Assembly: GCA_035268885.1 (NCBI GenBank)
Contig: DATFKA010000098.1
Coordinates: forward strand, 1 to 64,000
From: DATFKA01 sp035268885
GTDB taxonomy: Bacteria > Bacteroidota > Bacteroidia > Chitinophagales > Saprospiraceae
Length of the DNA: 64,000 nt
Direction of reading: 5' to 3'
Under the pieces are notes generated by a model. It saw only the letters and a list, made by a program, of their open reading frames with translations, did not search any database and had not been told where the DNA came from. Made by a program: the position numbers and the translations under genes. Below are positions 1-7,952 of this stretch, in pieces (the stretch's first letter is position 1; each line of letters starts with the position of its first letter).

Positions 1-90
1 AGTTTAGATTTTGACCGAGCAGATTTTTTGCCTAATCAAGGCAAAAACTGCGTGTGGTTAACACCAGTAGCAGTTTTTAACGCAGAGTAG
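1..90 (+). CDS. C-terminal end of an unidentified protein (cut by window edge)
   Basis: The first frame is open from the window edge to a TAG at 88-90 and gives 29 residues ending in VAVFNAE. The composition looks like real protein (no low complexity), and a terminator-like hairpin follows at 231-262, which fits a gene ending here on the plus strand. The piece is too short to assign to a family. Two mutually exclusive hairpins overlap these codons (25-47 and 43-78). It could also be a chance open frame. Confidence 0.4.
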   Translation, partial: SLDFDRADFLPNQGKNCVWLTPVAVFNAE

Positions 91-230
91 GTGAAAAAGA
101 TGCCGTCATAAATCATAAAGGTTAATTTTGTGGACTACTTAGTTGGAGCAAACTAATAAATTTTCCACCAGAAACTAAAAGAATGGCTGGAATATTTGTG
201 CTGGCCTCTTACCAAAACAGCTTCATCATA

Positions 231-270
231 AAGGCAGCTACCCAAAAATTGGTAGCTGCCTTTTATTATC
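231..270. terminator. Bidirectional intrinsic terminator between convergent genes
   Basis: A 12-bp perfect inverted repeat (AAGGCAGCTACC at 231-242, GGTAGCTGCCTT at 251-262) with an 8-nt loop is followed by TTATT. It lies between the plus-strand frame ending at 90 and the minus-strand lipoprotein gene ending at 297, so it can serve both. Confidence 0.8.
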
Positions 271-296
271 CTTATTTCTGCCTAATAGCGCTTTTA

Positions 297-1079
297 TTAC
301 TGAGCTTCTTCCATTGGGTCTGCCTGCAAGGTGAATTTTCGGGTGACGGGATTGAGTGGTGTATCTACCTTGTTGCCATCCGCATCGATGAGGGTCAGAG
401 TAATCGTATTTTCACCCATGGGTAGACCTTCGATGTAATAGGGCTGCCAATTGTCGATAATATGTTCTTCTTCATTGATCATTGCCTTCACTTTGTATTC
501 GCCTCCCAAATCTGTATTCACCAGGAAGAAATCCAACATCACCTTCTCGGTATTGGCTGATCCTACGTAGGTACCTTTAGGGCGGCTGTAAAATAACATA
601 GGCGCTTCGATTTCTTCGGAGCTGGTAATGTTCTTATCTGAAACCATTACTTTTTGAGCGATGTGCGCCTGACCATTCTTAATACTTTCGTGGTACGACC
701 GAGACAGGAAGGCCAGTAGGTAGTGGTCTCCGTTGGGCACATCATAGTTAAATTCCGATACGTATTTGGCGGCGTAGGGCTGTGTATTTAAGATGAGGTG
801 AATGTGTGATCCTTTATCAGAATTGGCACACATCTTTTGATCGGCGTCCGGAGTTTGCTGCCCCAGCTCGTAACCGGTAAAACCGAAATTAAAAACACCG
901 TCTTCGTAAGACATATCCTGTAGATCTGCGCTGGCAAATTCGTAGGAATTGCTAAAGGGGCTAAGCGTGTACATCATCTCGGATTGGTCTTCCGAGCTTG
1001 CTTCTTCCGTTTGTGTTTTAGGCTGACAGCTGGTAAAGACGAGAGCTGTCAATAGTAATAGCATAGTTAATTTTTGCAT
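297..1079 (-). CDS. Lipoprotein of unknown function, 260 aa
   Basis: The protein begins with a lipoprotein signal peptide: a hydrophobic stretch ending in LVFTSC, with the lipidated cysteine near residue 18, followed by an acidic Ser/Glu-rich linker. The mature part has no motif I recognise. It is rich in aromatic and beta-strand-like segments and ends in a region reading like an Ig-like or beta-sandwich fold (ENTITLTLIDADGNKVDTP). It is probably periplasmic or surface-exposed and tethered to a membrane. It is transcribed away from the copper ATPase gene with a 188-bp divergent region between them, so joint regulation is possible but unproven. Confidence 0.75.
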   Translation of the reverse strand: MQKLTMLLLLTALVFTSCQPKTQTEEASSEDQSEMMYTLSPFSNSYEFASADLQDMSYEDGVFNFGFTGYELGQQTPDADQKMCANSDKGSHIHLILNTQPYAAKYVSEFNYDVPNGDHYLLAFLSRSYHESIKNGQAHIAQKVMVSDKNITSSEEIEAPMLFYSRPKGTYVGSANTEKVMLDFFLVNTDLGGEYKVKAMINEEEHIIDNWQPYYIEGLPMGENTITLTLIDADGNKVDTPLNPVTRKFTLQADPMEEAQ

Positions 1080-1135
1080 GTTGGTTGTTTTGTGTTAATC
1101 AATTAAAGTTGGTTATTTGTTAGATACTAAAATAA

Positions 1136-1169
1136 ACGGCGAATTTTCCGCTTTTGTGGATTTCGCCGT
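1136..1169. promoter_or_regulatory. Long hairpin in the divergent region before copA
   Basis: ACGGCGAA (1136-1143) pairs with TTCGCCGT (1162-1169). Inside, TCCGC (1147-1151) pairs with GTGGA (1156-1160, one G-T wobble) around a TTTT loop. It lies 98 bp upstream of the copper ATPase start and 57 bp from the lipoprotein start. It could be a metal-responsive operator or an RNA structure. As a terminator it would serve neither flanking gene, since both read away from it. Confidence 0.5.
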
Positions 1170-1267
1170 CTAATTGTAGACTTTAGTACTTCATATAAAA
1201 AGCAAGAGTCCTTACTTTGTTCAATATTTTTGAGGTCTTGCTGAATTAAAATAAGATTGCTTTACTA

Positions 1268-3394
1268 ATGAAAGGAGAAATTATTGAATTGAAGGTGGAA
1301 GGCATGGATTGTGCCAACTGTGCGCAGAGTATTACGCGTTATCTGGAGCGTAAAGGCCTGGAAGACGTATACGTGAATTTTCAGACTAAGGAAGTACGTT
1401 ATCAGGAGGACAATGCGGTGCTGGATAGCTCAGGGGTGCGGGCCGGTATTCATAAATTGGGCTTCGAGGTGGTTGACGAGGGAAGTAAGCCTCCCTTCTG
1501 GACACTCAAGCGCCGGTTGCTGGTGGCTACGGTTTTCACCTTTCCGCTTTTGTTGCACCATATACTAATGATGTTGGGCGGCGGAGTTCCCTTTTTTGAC
1601 AACCCTTACGTCCAGTTGGTGGTTGCCTTGCCCGTCTACGCGATCGGGTTCTTTTTCTTTGGTAAAAGTGCCTGGTCCTCTCTACGTGGAGGGGTTCCGA
1701 ATATGGATGTTTTAATCTTTATTGGTGCAACGGCAGCTTTTATTTACAGCCTGATTGGTACCTTTACGGGCGTTGAGAATTATATTTTTTACGAAACGGC
1801 GGCTACGATTATCACCCTGGTTTTGGTAGGTAATTATTTAGAACACCGCGCGGTACATCAAACTACTTCCGCGATTGGTGAGCTTTCGGCCCTGCAAAAG
1901 CAAAAAGCCCGTAAAATCATGCCTTCGGGTACGATAGTAGAAATTCCGGCCGAAGAACTGAATACGGGCGACCGGGTTCGGGTGAATACGGGCGATATTA
2001 TTCCTGCGGACGGAGAAATCATCAAAGGAAGTGCGGCGATTAATGAAGCCGCTATTACTGGAGAAAGCCTGCCGGTCTACAAAGATGCGGGTGCCGAAGT
2101 TATTGGGGGTGCCCATTTGGAAGAGGGAAATTTTGAGATGCGGGTAAATGCGACGGGTAAGCAATCGGTCGTTGGTCAGATGATTGAATTGGTGAAGCTG
2201 GCTCAGGCCGACAAGCCCGATATTCAGCGCCTGGCCGATCGGATTAGTGCCATATTCGTTCCGGTAGTGGTGGGTATTGCTTTACTTACTTTTTTGCTGG
2301 GTACTTTTGCTTTTGGTCTGGTGCCACATCAGGCAGCCATGAACGCAATTGCTGTATTGGTTATTTCCTGCCCCTGTGCTATGGGACTGGCTACCCCAAC
2401 GGCTGTAATGGTGGGCGTGGGGCGCCTGGCCCGGAATGGTATACTTGTTAAGGGTGGACAATCGCTCGAAGTTTTGGCGAAAGCCCGCTATATGGTATTC
2501 GATAAAACGGGAACTTTGACCACTGGCGACTTCAAGATTAAATCTATCGAAGTAGAGGGAATCGACCGGGAAGAGGCCCTGCGGCATATTTTTGCCCTGG
2601 AGCAATACTCGGCACACCCCATTGCTAAAGCTTTACAATCAGAAATTGCAGCGCAAATCAAGGTCGAAAATTTACCGGTGCTTACTACGATTGATGAACA
2701 AAAAGGACTGGGGATAAAAGCCAGGGACGAAGCGGGTAAAGTATGGTGGGTGGGTTCCCGGCAACAGGCCCTGCAGCAGTCCGCGCAAATTCCCGCAGCC
2801 GACTCCGCCAGCCTTTACTTTGGAAGAGAGGATCAGTTGCTGGCCCGTTTACACATCGAAGACAGCCTGAGGCCGGGCGCGCAAGCCTTGATTCAGCGGG
2901 TAAAGTCCCTGGAGATGACACCGGTACTCCTGAGTGGTGACCGGGTTGAGAAAGTACAGGAAGCCGCCACTGCCTTACAGATCAGTGAACAATTTGGGGC
3001 CCAGTTACCTGCCCAGAAGCTGGATAAAATTGATGAATTAAAGGCGAAGGGGATTACCGTTATGGTGGGAGATGGGATTAATGACGCTCCTGCTTTGGCG
3101 AAAGCTGATATTGGGATTTCGATGGGCCAGGGTACCGGGGCCGCGATCCAATCGGCAAAAATTGTCCTTCTTAAGGATAATTTAATTAACTTGAGCAAGG
3201 CCCTCGGGATAACTAAAGCTACCGTTTTAACCATCCGGCAAAATTTATTCTGGGCCTTCGCCTATAATATTGTGGCTATCCCCATCGCCGCAATGGGGTA
3301 CCTCAATCCAATGTGGGGCGCATTTTTTATGGCCTTTTCGGATGTGGTGGTGATCGGTAATTCCATACGCTTGAAATATAAAAAACTAAAATAG
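1268..3394 (+). CDS. copA: Copper-translocating P1B-type ATPase
   Basis: An ATP-driven heavy-metal exporter of the inner membrane, 708 aa. One N-terminal heavy-metal-associated domain carries GMDCANC (residues 12-18). The transmembrane core holds the ion-binding CPC (ISCPCAMG, about residue 367). The phosphorylation site DKTGTLT is near 412, the HP motif (SAHPIAKAL) near 449 and GDGINDAP near 600. The CPC, the YN of helix 7 (FAYN) and the Met/Ser of helix 8 (MAFSD) point to Cu(I), but an Asp stands where MxxSS would have its second Ser. The amidohydrolase gene starts 4 nt after its stop codon, which suggests co-transcription. No CopZ chaperone or metal regulator lies beside it. Confidence 0.93.
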   Translation: MKGEIIELKVEGMDCANCAQSITRYLERKGLEDVYVNFQTKEVRYQEDNAVLDSSGVRAGIHKLGFEVVDEGSKPPFWTLKRRLLVATVFTFPLLLHHILMMLGGGVPFFDNPYVQLVVALPVYAIGFFFFGKSAWSSLRGGVPNMDVLIFIGATAAFIYSLIGTFTGVENYIFYETAATIITLVLVGNYLEHRAVHQTTSAIGELSALQKQKARKIMPSGTIVEIPAEELNTGDRVRVNTGDIIPADGEIIKGSAAINEAAITGESLPVYKDAGAEVIGGAHLEEGNFEMRVNATGKQSVVGQMIELVKLAQADKPDIQRLADRISAIFVPVVVGIALLTFLLGTFAFGLVPHQAAMNAIAVLVISCPCAMGLATPTAVMVGVGRLARNGILVKGGQSLEVLAKARYMVFDKTGTLTTGDFKIKSIEVEGIDREEALRHIFALEQYSAHPIAKALQSEIAAQIKVENLPVLTTIDEQKGLGIKARDEAGKVWWVGSRQQALQQSAQIPAADSASLYFGREDQLLARLHIEDSLRPGAQALIQRVKSLEMTPVLLSGDRVEKVQEAATALQISEQFGAQLPAQKLDKIDELKAKGITVMVGDGINDAPALAKADIGISMGQGTGAAIQSAKIVLLKDNLINLSKALGITKATVLTIRQNLFWAFAYNIVAIPIAAMGYLNPMWGAFFMAFSDVVVIGNSIRLKYKKLK

Positions 3395-3397
3395 CCG

Positions 3398-5083
3398 ATG
3401 TTAAAACAAACGAAAATCCAATGGCTGGGCCTCTTCCTCATCGGGATAGCCCTGTATTCCTGTCAGTCCGCCACTACATACGACAAAGTGATCACGAATG
3501 CCACCATCTACGACGGTAGTGGTGCTCTACCCATCACGGGAGCCGTGGCTATCAATGCGGATACCATCGCTGCCGTAGGTGATCTGGGGACATTCACCGC
3601 CAGGGAAACGATCGATGCCGGGGGGAAAGCCCTTACACCGGGTTTTATCAATATGCTTTCCTGGGCGACCACCAGCTTGATCGTGGATGGTCGGGGTATG
3701 AGCGACCTCAAGCAGGGGGTTACACTGGAAGTGATGGGAGAGGGCTGGTCGATGGGCCCGCTTACCGAAGAAATGAAAGCAGAGGAAAAAGCCTCCCAGG
3801 GCGATATTAAATTCGATATCGAATGGAATACGCTGGGGGAATACCTGCAGTATCTGGAAGACAAGGGAGTGGCGCTGAACGTGGCCTCTTTTGTAGGAGC
3901 GACCACCCTGCGGATTCACGAGATCGGATTTGAAGACCGGGCGCCGACGGCGGAAGAGTTAAGCCGTATGCAGGCGCTGGTTCGGGAAGCGATGGAGGAG
4001 GGAGCCCTGGGGGTGGGTTCCTCCCTGATTTATGCACCGGCTTTCTACGCCGATACCGACGAATTAGTGGCGCTCTGTAAAGCTGCCGCGGAATATAATG
4101 GCACCTACATTACGCATATGCGCAGTGAGGGTAATCAGCTGCTGGAAGCGGTCGACGAGGTCATCGAAATTGCCACGCAGGCGGGTATTGGGGCTGAGAT
4201 TTATCACCTCAAAGCAGGAGGTAAGAATAACTGGCCAAAGATGGATTTGGTCATCACAAAACTGGACAGCGCTCGCACGGCGGGTCTGGATATCGCCGCT
4301 AACATGTACAATTACGTAGCCGGCGCCACGGGGTTGAACGCTTCTATGCCCCCCTGGGTACAGGAAGGGGGCTACGAGGCCTGGGCGGAGCGACTAAAAG
4401 ATCCAGCAATTCGTAAAAAGGTAAAAGCAGAAATGAAAACCGATGCGCAGGATTGGGAAAACCTGTATTACTCCGCCGGCTCGGCCGATAAATTGATACT
4501 GGTGGGGTTCAAAAACGATTCCCTGAAAAAATATACGGGGAAAACCCTGGCGGAAGTAGCGGCCCTGCGGGGCACTGATCCCGAAGATACGGCAATGGAC
4601 CTGGTTGTTCAGGACGGCAGTAGGGTAGGGACGGTCTACTTCCTGATGTCAGAGGAAAATGTAAAAAAGCAAATACAGTTGCCCTATATGTCCTTTGGTT
4701 CTGATGCCGGTGCACTGGCGACCGAAGGGGTCTTTCTGGAGTCGAGTACCCATCCACGGGCTTACGGAAACTTTGCCAGATTGCTGGGCAAATACGTACG
4801 TGACGAGCAGGTTATCCCCATGGAAGAAGCCATTCATAAACTGACTAAATTATCGGCCGATAAACTGGGTATATCCAAGCGGGGACTTTTAGCGCCTGGC
4901 TATTACGCGGATTTGGTGATTTTTGACCCGGAGACTATACAGGACCACGCTACTTTTCCCGAGCCCCACCAGTACGCTACCGGTGTACAACACGTTTGGG
5001 TGAATGGTAAGCAGGTCCTCAAAGATGGCGAAGCCACCGAAGCCCGACCGGGCCGATTCCTCAAGGGCCCCGGTGCCCGGTAA
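3398..5083 (+). CDS. Lipoprotein amidohydrolase, N-acyl-D-amino-acid deacylase-like
   Basis: The protein is 561 aa with a lipobox LYSC (Cys22), so it is predicted to be a membrane-anchored periplasmic enzyme. The sequence follows the D-aminoacylase branch of the amidohydrolase superfamily: an N-terminal DGSGALP segment, ITHMRSEG near residue 240, a metal-ligand-like AEIYHLKAGG (about 267-276), GSDAGALATEG near 434, and a C-terminal HVWVNGKQVL. The canonical metal-binding HxH after the first strand is missing: where GFIDxHxH is expected the sequence reads GFINMLSWA. A known-looking subfamily shares that block (MLSWA followed by VTLEVMGEG), so this is probably lineage-specific rather than damage, but the substrate and metal content cannot be assumed. 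It follows copA by 3 nt. Confidence 0.82.
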   Translation: MLKQTKIQWLGLFLIGIALYSCQSATTYDKVITNATIYDGSGALPITGAVAINADTIAAVGDLGTFTARETIDAGGKALTPGFINMLSWATTSLIVDGRGMSDLKQGVTLEVMGEGWSMGPLTEEMKAEEKASQGDIKFDIEWNTLGEYLQYLEDKGVALNVASFVGATTLRIHEIGFEDRAPTAEELSRMQALVREAMEEGALGVGSSLIYAPAFYADTDELVALCKAAAEYNGTYITHMRSEGNQLLEAVDEVIEIATQAGIGAEIYHLKAGGKNNWPKMDLVITKLDSARTAGLDIAANMYNYVAGATGLNASMPPWVQEGGYEAWAERLKDPAIRKKVKAEMKTDAQDWENLYYSAGSADKLILVGFKNDSLKKYTGKTLAEVAALRGTDPEDTAMDLVVQDGSRVGTVYFLMSEENVKKQIQLPYMSFGSDAGALATEGVFLESSTHPRAYGNFARLLGKYVRDEQVIPMEEAIHKLTKLSADKLGISKRGLLAPGYYADLVIFDPETIQDHATFPEPHQYATGVQHVWVNGKQVLKDGEATEARPGRFLKGPGAR

Positions 5084-5156
5084 GTTTCTAATGAATTATT
5101 GAATTATAGTGTGGCCAAAAGCAAGGCCATTCCGGAAAAATAGATAACTGAATTTC

Positions 5157-6653
5157 ATGAAAACCATCCATTACCTTTTTATCCTTCTTTTAGGATTTTC
5201 TTTTACGGAAGTACCTGCCCAGAACCTCGAAAAACAAATCGCTGACTTTGATTCTTACGTGGAGCAGAGTCGCCAGCGATTTGAAGTGCCCGGTTGTGCC
5301 CTGGCCATCGTGTACAAAGGGAAGCTTATCTTTTCAAAAGGATATGGTCACCTTTCGGTAAAAGCGGAAAATCCCGTAACTACGGAGACTCTCTTTGGTA
5401 TTATGTCAACCACTAAAGCCACCACGGCCGCCGCGATGGGTATCCTGGTCGACGAAGGTAAGGTAGACTGGGACGATCCGGTGATTGATTATTTACCTGA
5501 CTTTCAGTTGTATGATGCTTACGTAACCCGCCATTTACGGGTGCGTGATCTATTTACGCACAACGCTGGTCTGGGGAATACTGATTTCCTTTGGGCCAGG
5601 AATAGTAAAGCTAATCCCGACTACATCCTTAGGCAAATGCGTTATGCCAAACCGGCCTATCCCTTCCGCGGAGGTTATACTTATCAAAATATTATGTACC
5701 TGGCAGCCGGGGAGCTGATCGAAGCCGTCAGTGGAATGAGCTGGGAACGCTTTATGAAAGAGCGGGTATATACTCCCCTGGAGATGGAAAACACCTTTCC
5801 GAATCTGGCCCAGTCTATGCAGTATCATGATCGTTCGCGGGCGCACCAAAGATTAGAAGAGGACATCATTATCATTCCCGAAATGTCAGCTGATCCCATT
5901 GCACCGGCCGGAGCCACCTGGTCGACAATCGATGATATGGCCAAGTGGGTACAATTTATGCTGGATAGTAAAGATGGCTTGCTCCGGGCAGAGACCAAGG
6001 CCGAGATTTTAAAACCACAGGTCGTTATTCCGGAGGAACAATTTTATCCCACCGCGCAATTGACTCAGCCGAATTGGACGACCTACGGATTGGGTTGGTT
6101 TCAGCAGGATTACCGGGGGGAAATGCTGAACTTCCATACGGGTAGTCTCGACGGGCGTACCGCCATCATTGGTCTGATGGAGGAGCAGGATTTTGGTTTT
6201 TATTTCTTTGGTAATCTGGATCACGCCGAGTTGCGACATGCGCTGATGTTGAGGGCGATTGATGCCTTTGTCTTTCAAGATACGGATCGGGATTGGGGAG
6301 CGGAGGTATATGCGCTTTACGCAAAAATACGGGAAGCCGGAGCGGCCCGTCAGGCCAGACTAGCGGAAAGCAGGGTCATGGATACGGAGACTTCTCAGGA
6401 TCTATTGGCCTATACCGGCCGTTACACGCATCCCTTTTACAGTACGGCAGTTATCACCCTGAAGGACGACACCTTATATTTTGAGATGGGGCCAGAACAA
6501 ACCGGTAAGCTGGAACATTGGCATTACGATACCTTTATGGCCCATTTTGATAAGGCCTGGTGGACACCCAGCCCAGTTAGCTTCCGACTGGATCCCGTAT
6601 CCGGAAAAGTGTCGGCACTGGCCTTTGGCGGAATGGTGCTGGAGCGGGAGTAA
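5157..6653 (+). CDS. Secreted serine hydrolase, class C beta-lactamase family
   Basis: The 498-aa protein has a Sec signal peptide ending VPAQ (about residue 22). The catalytic SxxK is STTK (Ser84, Lys87) and the second motif YxN is YQN (176-178). A C-terminal domain of about 100 residues (from VMDTETSQDLLAYTGRYTHP) resembles the DUF3471 module often attached to such enzymes. Family members are esterases, D-aminopeptidases or penicillin-binding-like proteins, so antibiotic resistance should not be assumed. It is downstream of the amidohydrolase with a 73-nt gap, and the two may act together on peptide or amide substrates (inference). Confidence 0.88.
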   Translation: MKTIHYLFILLLGFSFTEVPAQNLEKQIADFDSYVEQSRQRFEVPGCALAIVYKGKLIFSKGYGHLSVKAENPVTTETLFGIMSTTKATTAAAMGILVDEGKVDWDDPVIDYLPDFQLYDAYVTRHLRVRDLFTHNAGLGNTDFLWARNSKANPDYILRQMRYAKPAYPFRGGYTYQNIMYLAAGELIEAVSGMSWERFMKERVYTPLEMENTFPNLAQSMQYHDRSRAHQRLEEDIIIIPEMSADPIAPAGATWSTIDDMAKWVQFMLDSKDGLLRAETKAEILKPQVVIPEEQFYPTAQLTQPNWTTYGLGWFQQDYRGEMLNFHTGSLDGRTAIIGLMEEQDFGFYFFGNLDHAELRHALMLRAIDAFVFQDTDRDWGAEVYALYAKIREAGAARQARLAESRVMDTETSQDLLAYTGRYTHPFYSTAVITLKDDTLYFEMGPEQTGKLEHWHYDTFMAHFDKAWWTPSPVSFRLDPVSGKVSALAFGGMVLERE

Positions 6654-6665
6654 ACTTAAAGAACG

Positions 6666-6683
6666 ATAGCCATTGGCTATTTT
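6666..6683 (+). terminator. Candidate intrinsic terminator after the serine hydrolase
   Basis: ATAGCC (6666-6671) and GGCTAT (6675-6680) form a short stem with an ATT loop, followed by TTTATAA. It lies 12 nt after the serine hydrolase stop. The stem is short, so termination may be partial. Confidence 0.5.
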
Positions 6684-6724
6684 ATAACAGTCAGCTGCCG
6701 AATACGGTATTCAAATTAAGAAAT

Positions 6725-7669
6725 ATGAAGGTAGCAATAGACTTATTGCTTGAATATCTACAGCTTGCTTTTGCTATACTGCTAGCTAGTATAGGTCTAA
6801 AAGCATTTTTATTGCCAAATGGTTTCTTAGATGGAGGCGTTACTGGGATAGCTATACTTATTGGAGATTTTGTTCCGTTTGAAATATCTTATATTCTGCC
6901 CGTAGTTTCCATTCCTTTTTTTGTGCTTGGTTGGTTTACCCTCTCGAAGAGAGTCATGATCAAATCGATCATTTCGGTACTGGCATTAGCCTTTGTTATT
7001 CACTTTGAAAATTTTGAAGCGGCAACGGATGAAAAACTGTTAATAGCCATTTTTGGTGGCGTTTTTCTGGGAGCTGGGATTGGTTTGGCAATAAAAAATG
7101 GAGCTGTTCTGGATGGCTCAGAAATTGTGGGTATTTATTTACACGATCGATTCGGCTTACCCATTGGCACCATAATTTTATTCTTTAATACGATACTTTT
7201 TGCCATTACCGCCTGGCTAATTTCCATCGAAGTCGCCTTGTATTCTATTCTAACCTTTATCGTAACGGGAAAGGTTATCGATTTTGTTTTCGAAGGTTTT
7301 GAAGATTACATCGGTATGATGATCGTCAGTCGGAAACAAGAAGAGATTGAGCAGGCTTTATTGAGTCGCGTCGGTATTGGTATGACTATACTAAAGGGCT
7401 CTAAAGGTTTTGGAAGTACCGGCGAAATCAAAGATGTTGAAATGATACAAACGGTGTTGAATCGAATTGATTCAAAAAAGGTTCATAGAATTATTCAATC
7501 GATCGATAGCAATGCTTTCATCATTGAATTTGATGTGAATAATGTAAAAGGTGGCGTTTTACGTAAGTATCTGACTAAGGAGAAAAGTGTAGAATTGCCA
7601 ACAGACTTGTATGGGGCAAAACCTGGCTCAGCCTCAGCAAAGGGACCCCTTTCTCAGGACCCAGAATAG
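6725..7669 (+). CDS. YitT family membrane protein (DUF161 plus DUF2179)
   Basis: A 314-aa integral membrane protein with about five hydrophobic helices in residues 10-190, including a glycine-rich repeat region (GVFLGAGIGLAIKNGAVLDG) typical of YitT proteins. A soluble C-terminal DUF2179 domain (about residues 200-275) carries MTILKGSKGFGSTGEIKDV. The biochemical function of the family is not established. The C-terminal domain resembles small-ligand or nucleotide-binding regulatory folds. The tail after residue 285 is low complexity. This gene looks somewhat richer in A and T than its neighbours. Confidence 0.85.
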   Translation: MKVAIDLLLEYLQLAFAILLASIGLKAFLLPNGFLDGGVTGIAILIGDFVPFEISYILPVVSIPFFVLGWFTLSKRVMIKSIISVLALAFVIHFENFEAATDEKLLIAIFGGVFLGAGIGLAIKNGAVLDGSEIVGIYLHDRFGLPIGTIILFFNTILFAITAWLISIEVALYSILTFIVTGKVIDFVFEGFEDYIGMMIVSRKQEEIEQALLSRVGIGMTILKGSKGFGSTGEIKDVEMIQTVLNRIDSKKVHRIIQSIDSNAFIIEFDVNNVKGGVLRKYLTKEKSVELPTDLYGAKPGSASAKGPLSQDPE

Positions 7670-7845
7670 GACTCATCTAATTCTTTACGCCATTCATCTT
7701 GTTTTTTGTGGAAAAAAGCAGAGTAGGGTATCTTTAGATCTGCTCTGGAGATAATGATTAGGCTAGTGCTTGAACTTTTACGGGCTTTCCTTCATTACCC
7801 CTGGGGAGACTTTTGACGGGAGGTTTAAAGATTTATCCAGAGTCT

Positions 7846-7877
7846 TTGAAATTAACGGCCACAAAGTTGTACCTTTG
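7846..7877 (+). promoter_or_regulatory. Bacteroidota-type promoter for yidC
   Basis: TTG at 7846-7848 and an exact TAnnTTTG box (TACCTTTG, 7870-7877) are separated by 21 nt. The yidC start codon lies 75 nt downstream. The rest of the 7670-7952 gap holds nothing else I recognise. It is open in the yidC frame from 7770 but does not look like part of the protein. Confidence 0.6.
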
Positions 7878-7952
7878 CGGAGTTTTAAGAAAAGGGAGCT
7901 GGAGTTCGTGATTTTGCTGTTGCTGACTCCCGATTTAAAAATAACCATTTCA

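Noticed and set aside
183..425. Plus-strand 80-residue open frame at the left end
   Set aside because: It runs through the terminator at 231-262 and over the 3' end of the minus-strand lipoprotein; no family resemblance.
7770..7952. N-terminal extension of YidC
   Set aside because: It precedes the normal first transmembrane helix and contains the promoter box at 7870-7877.
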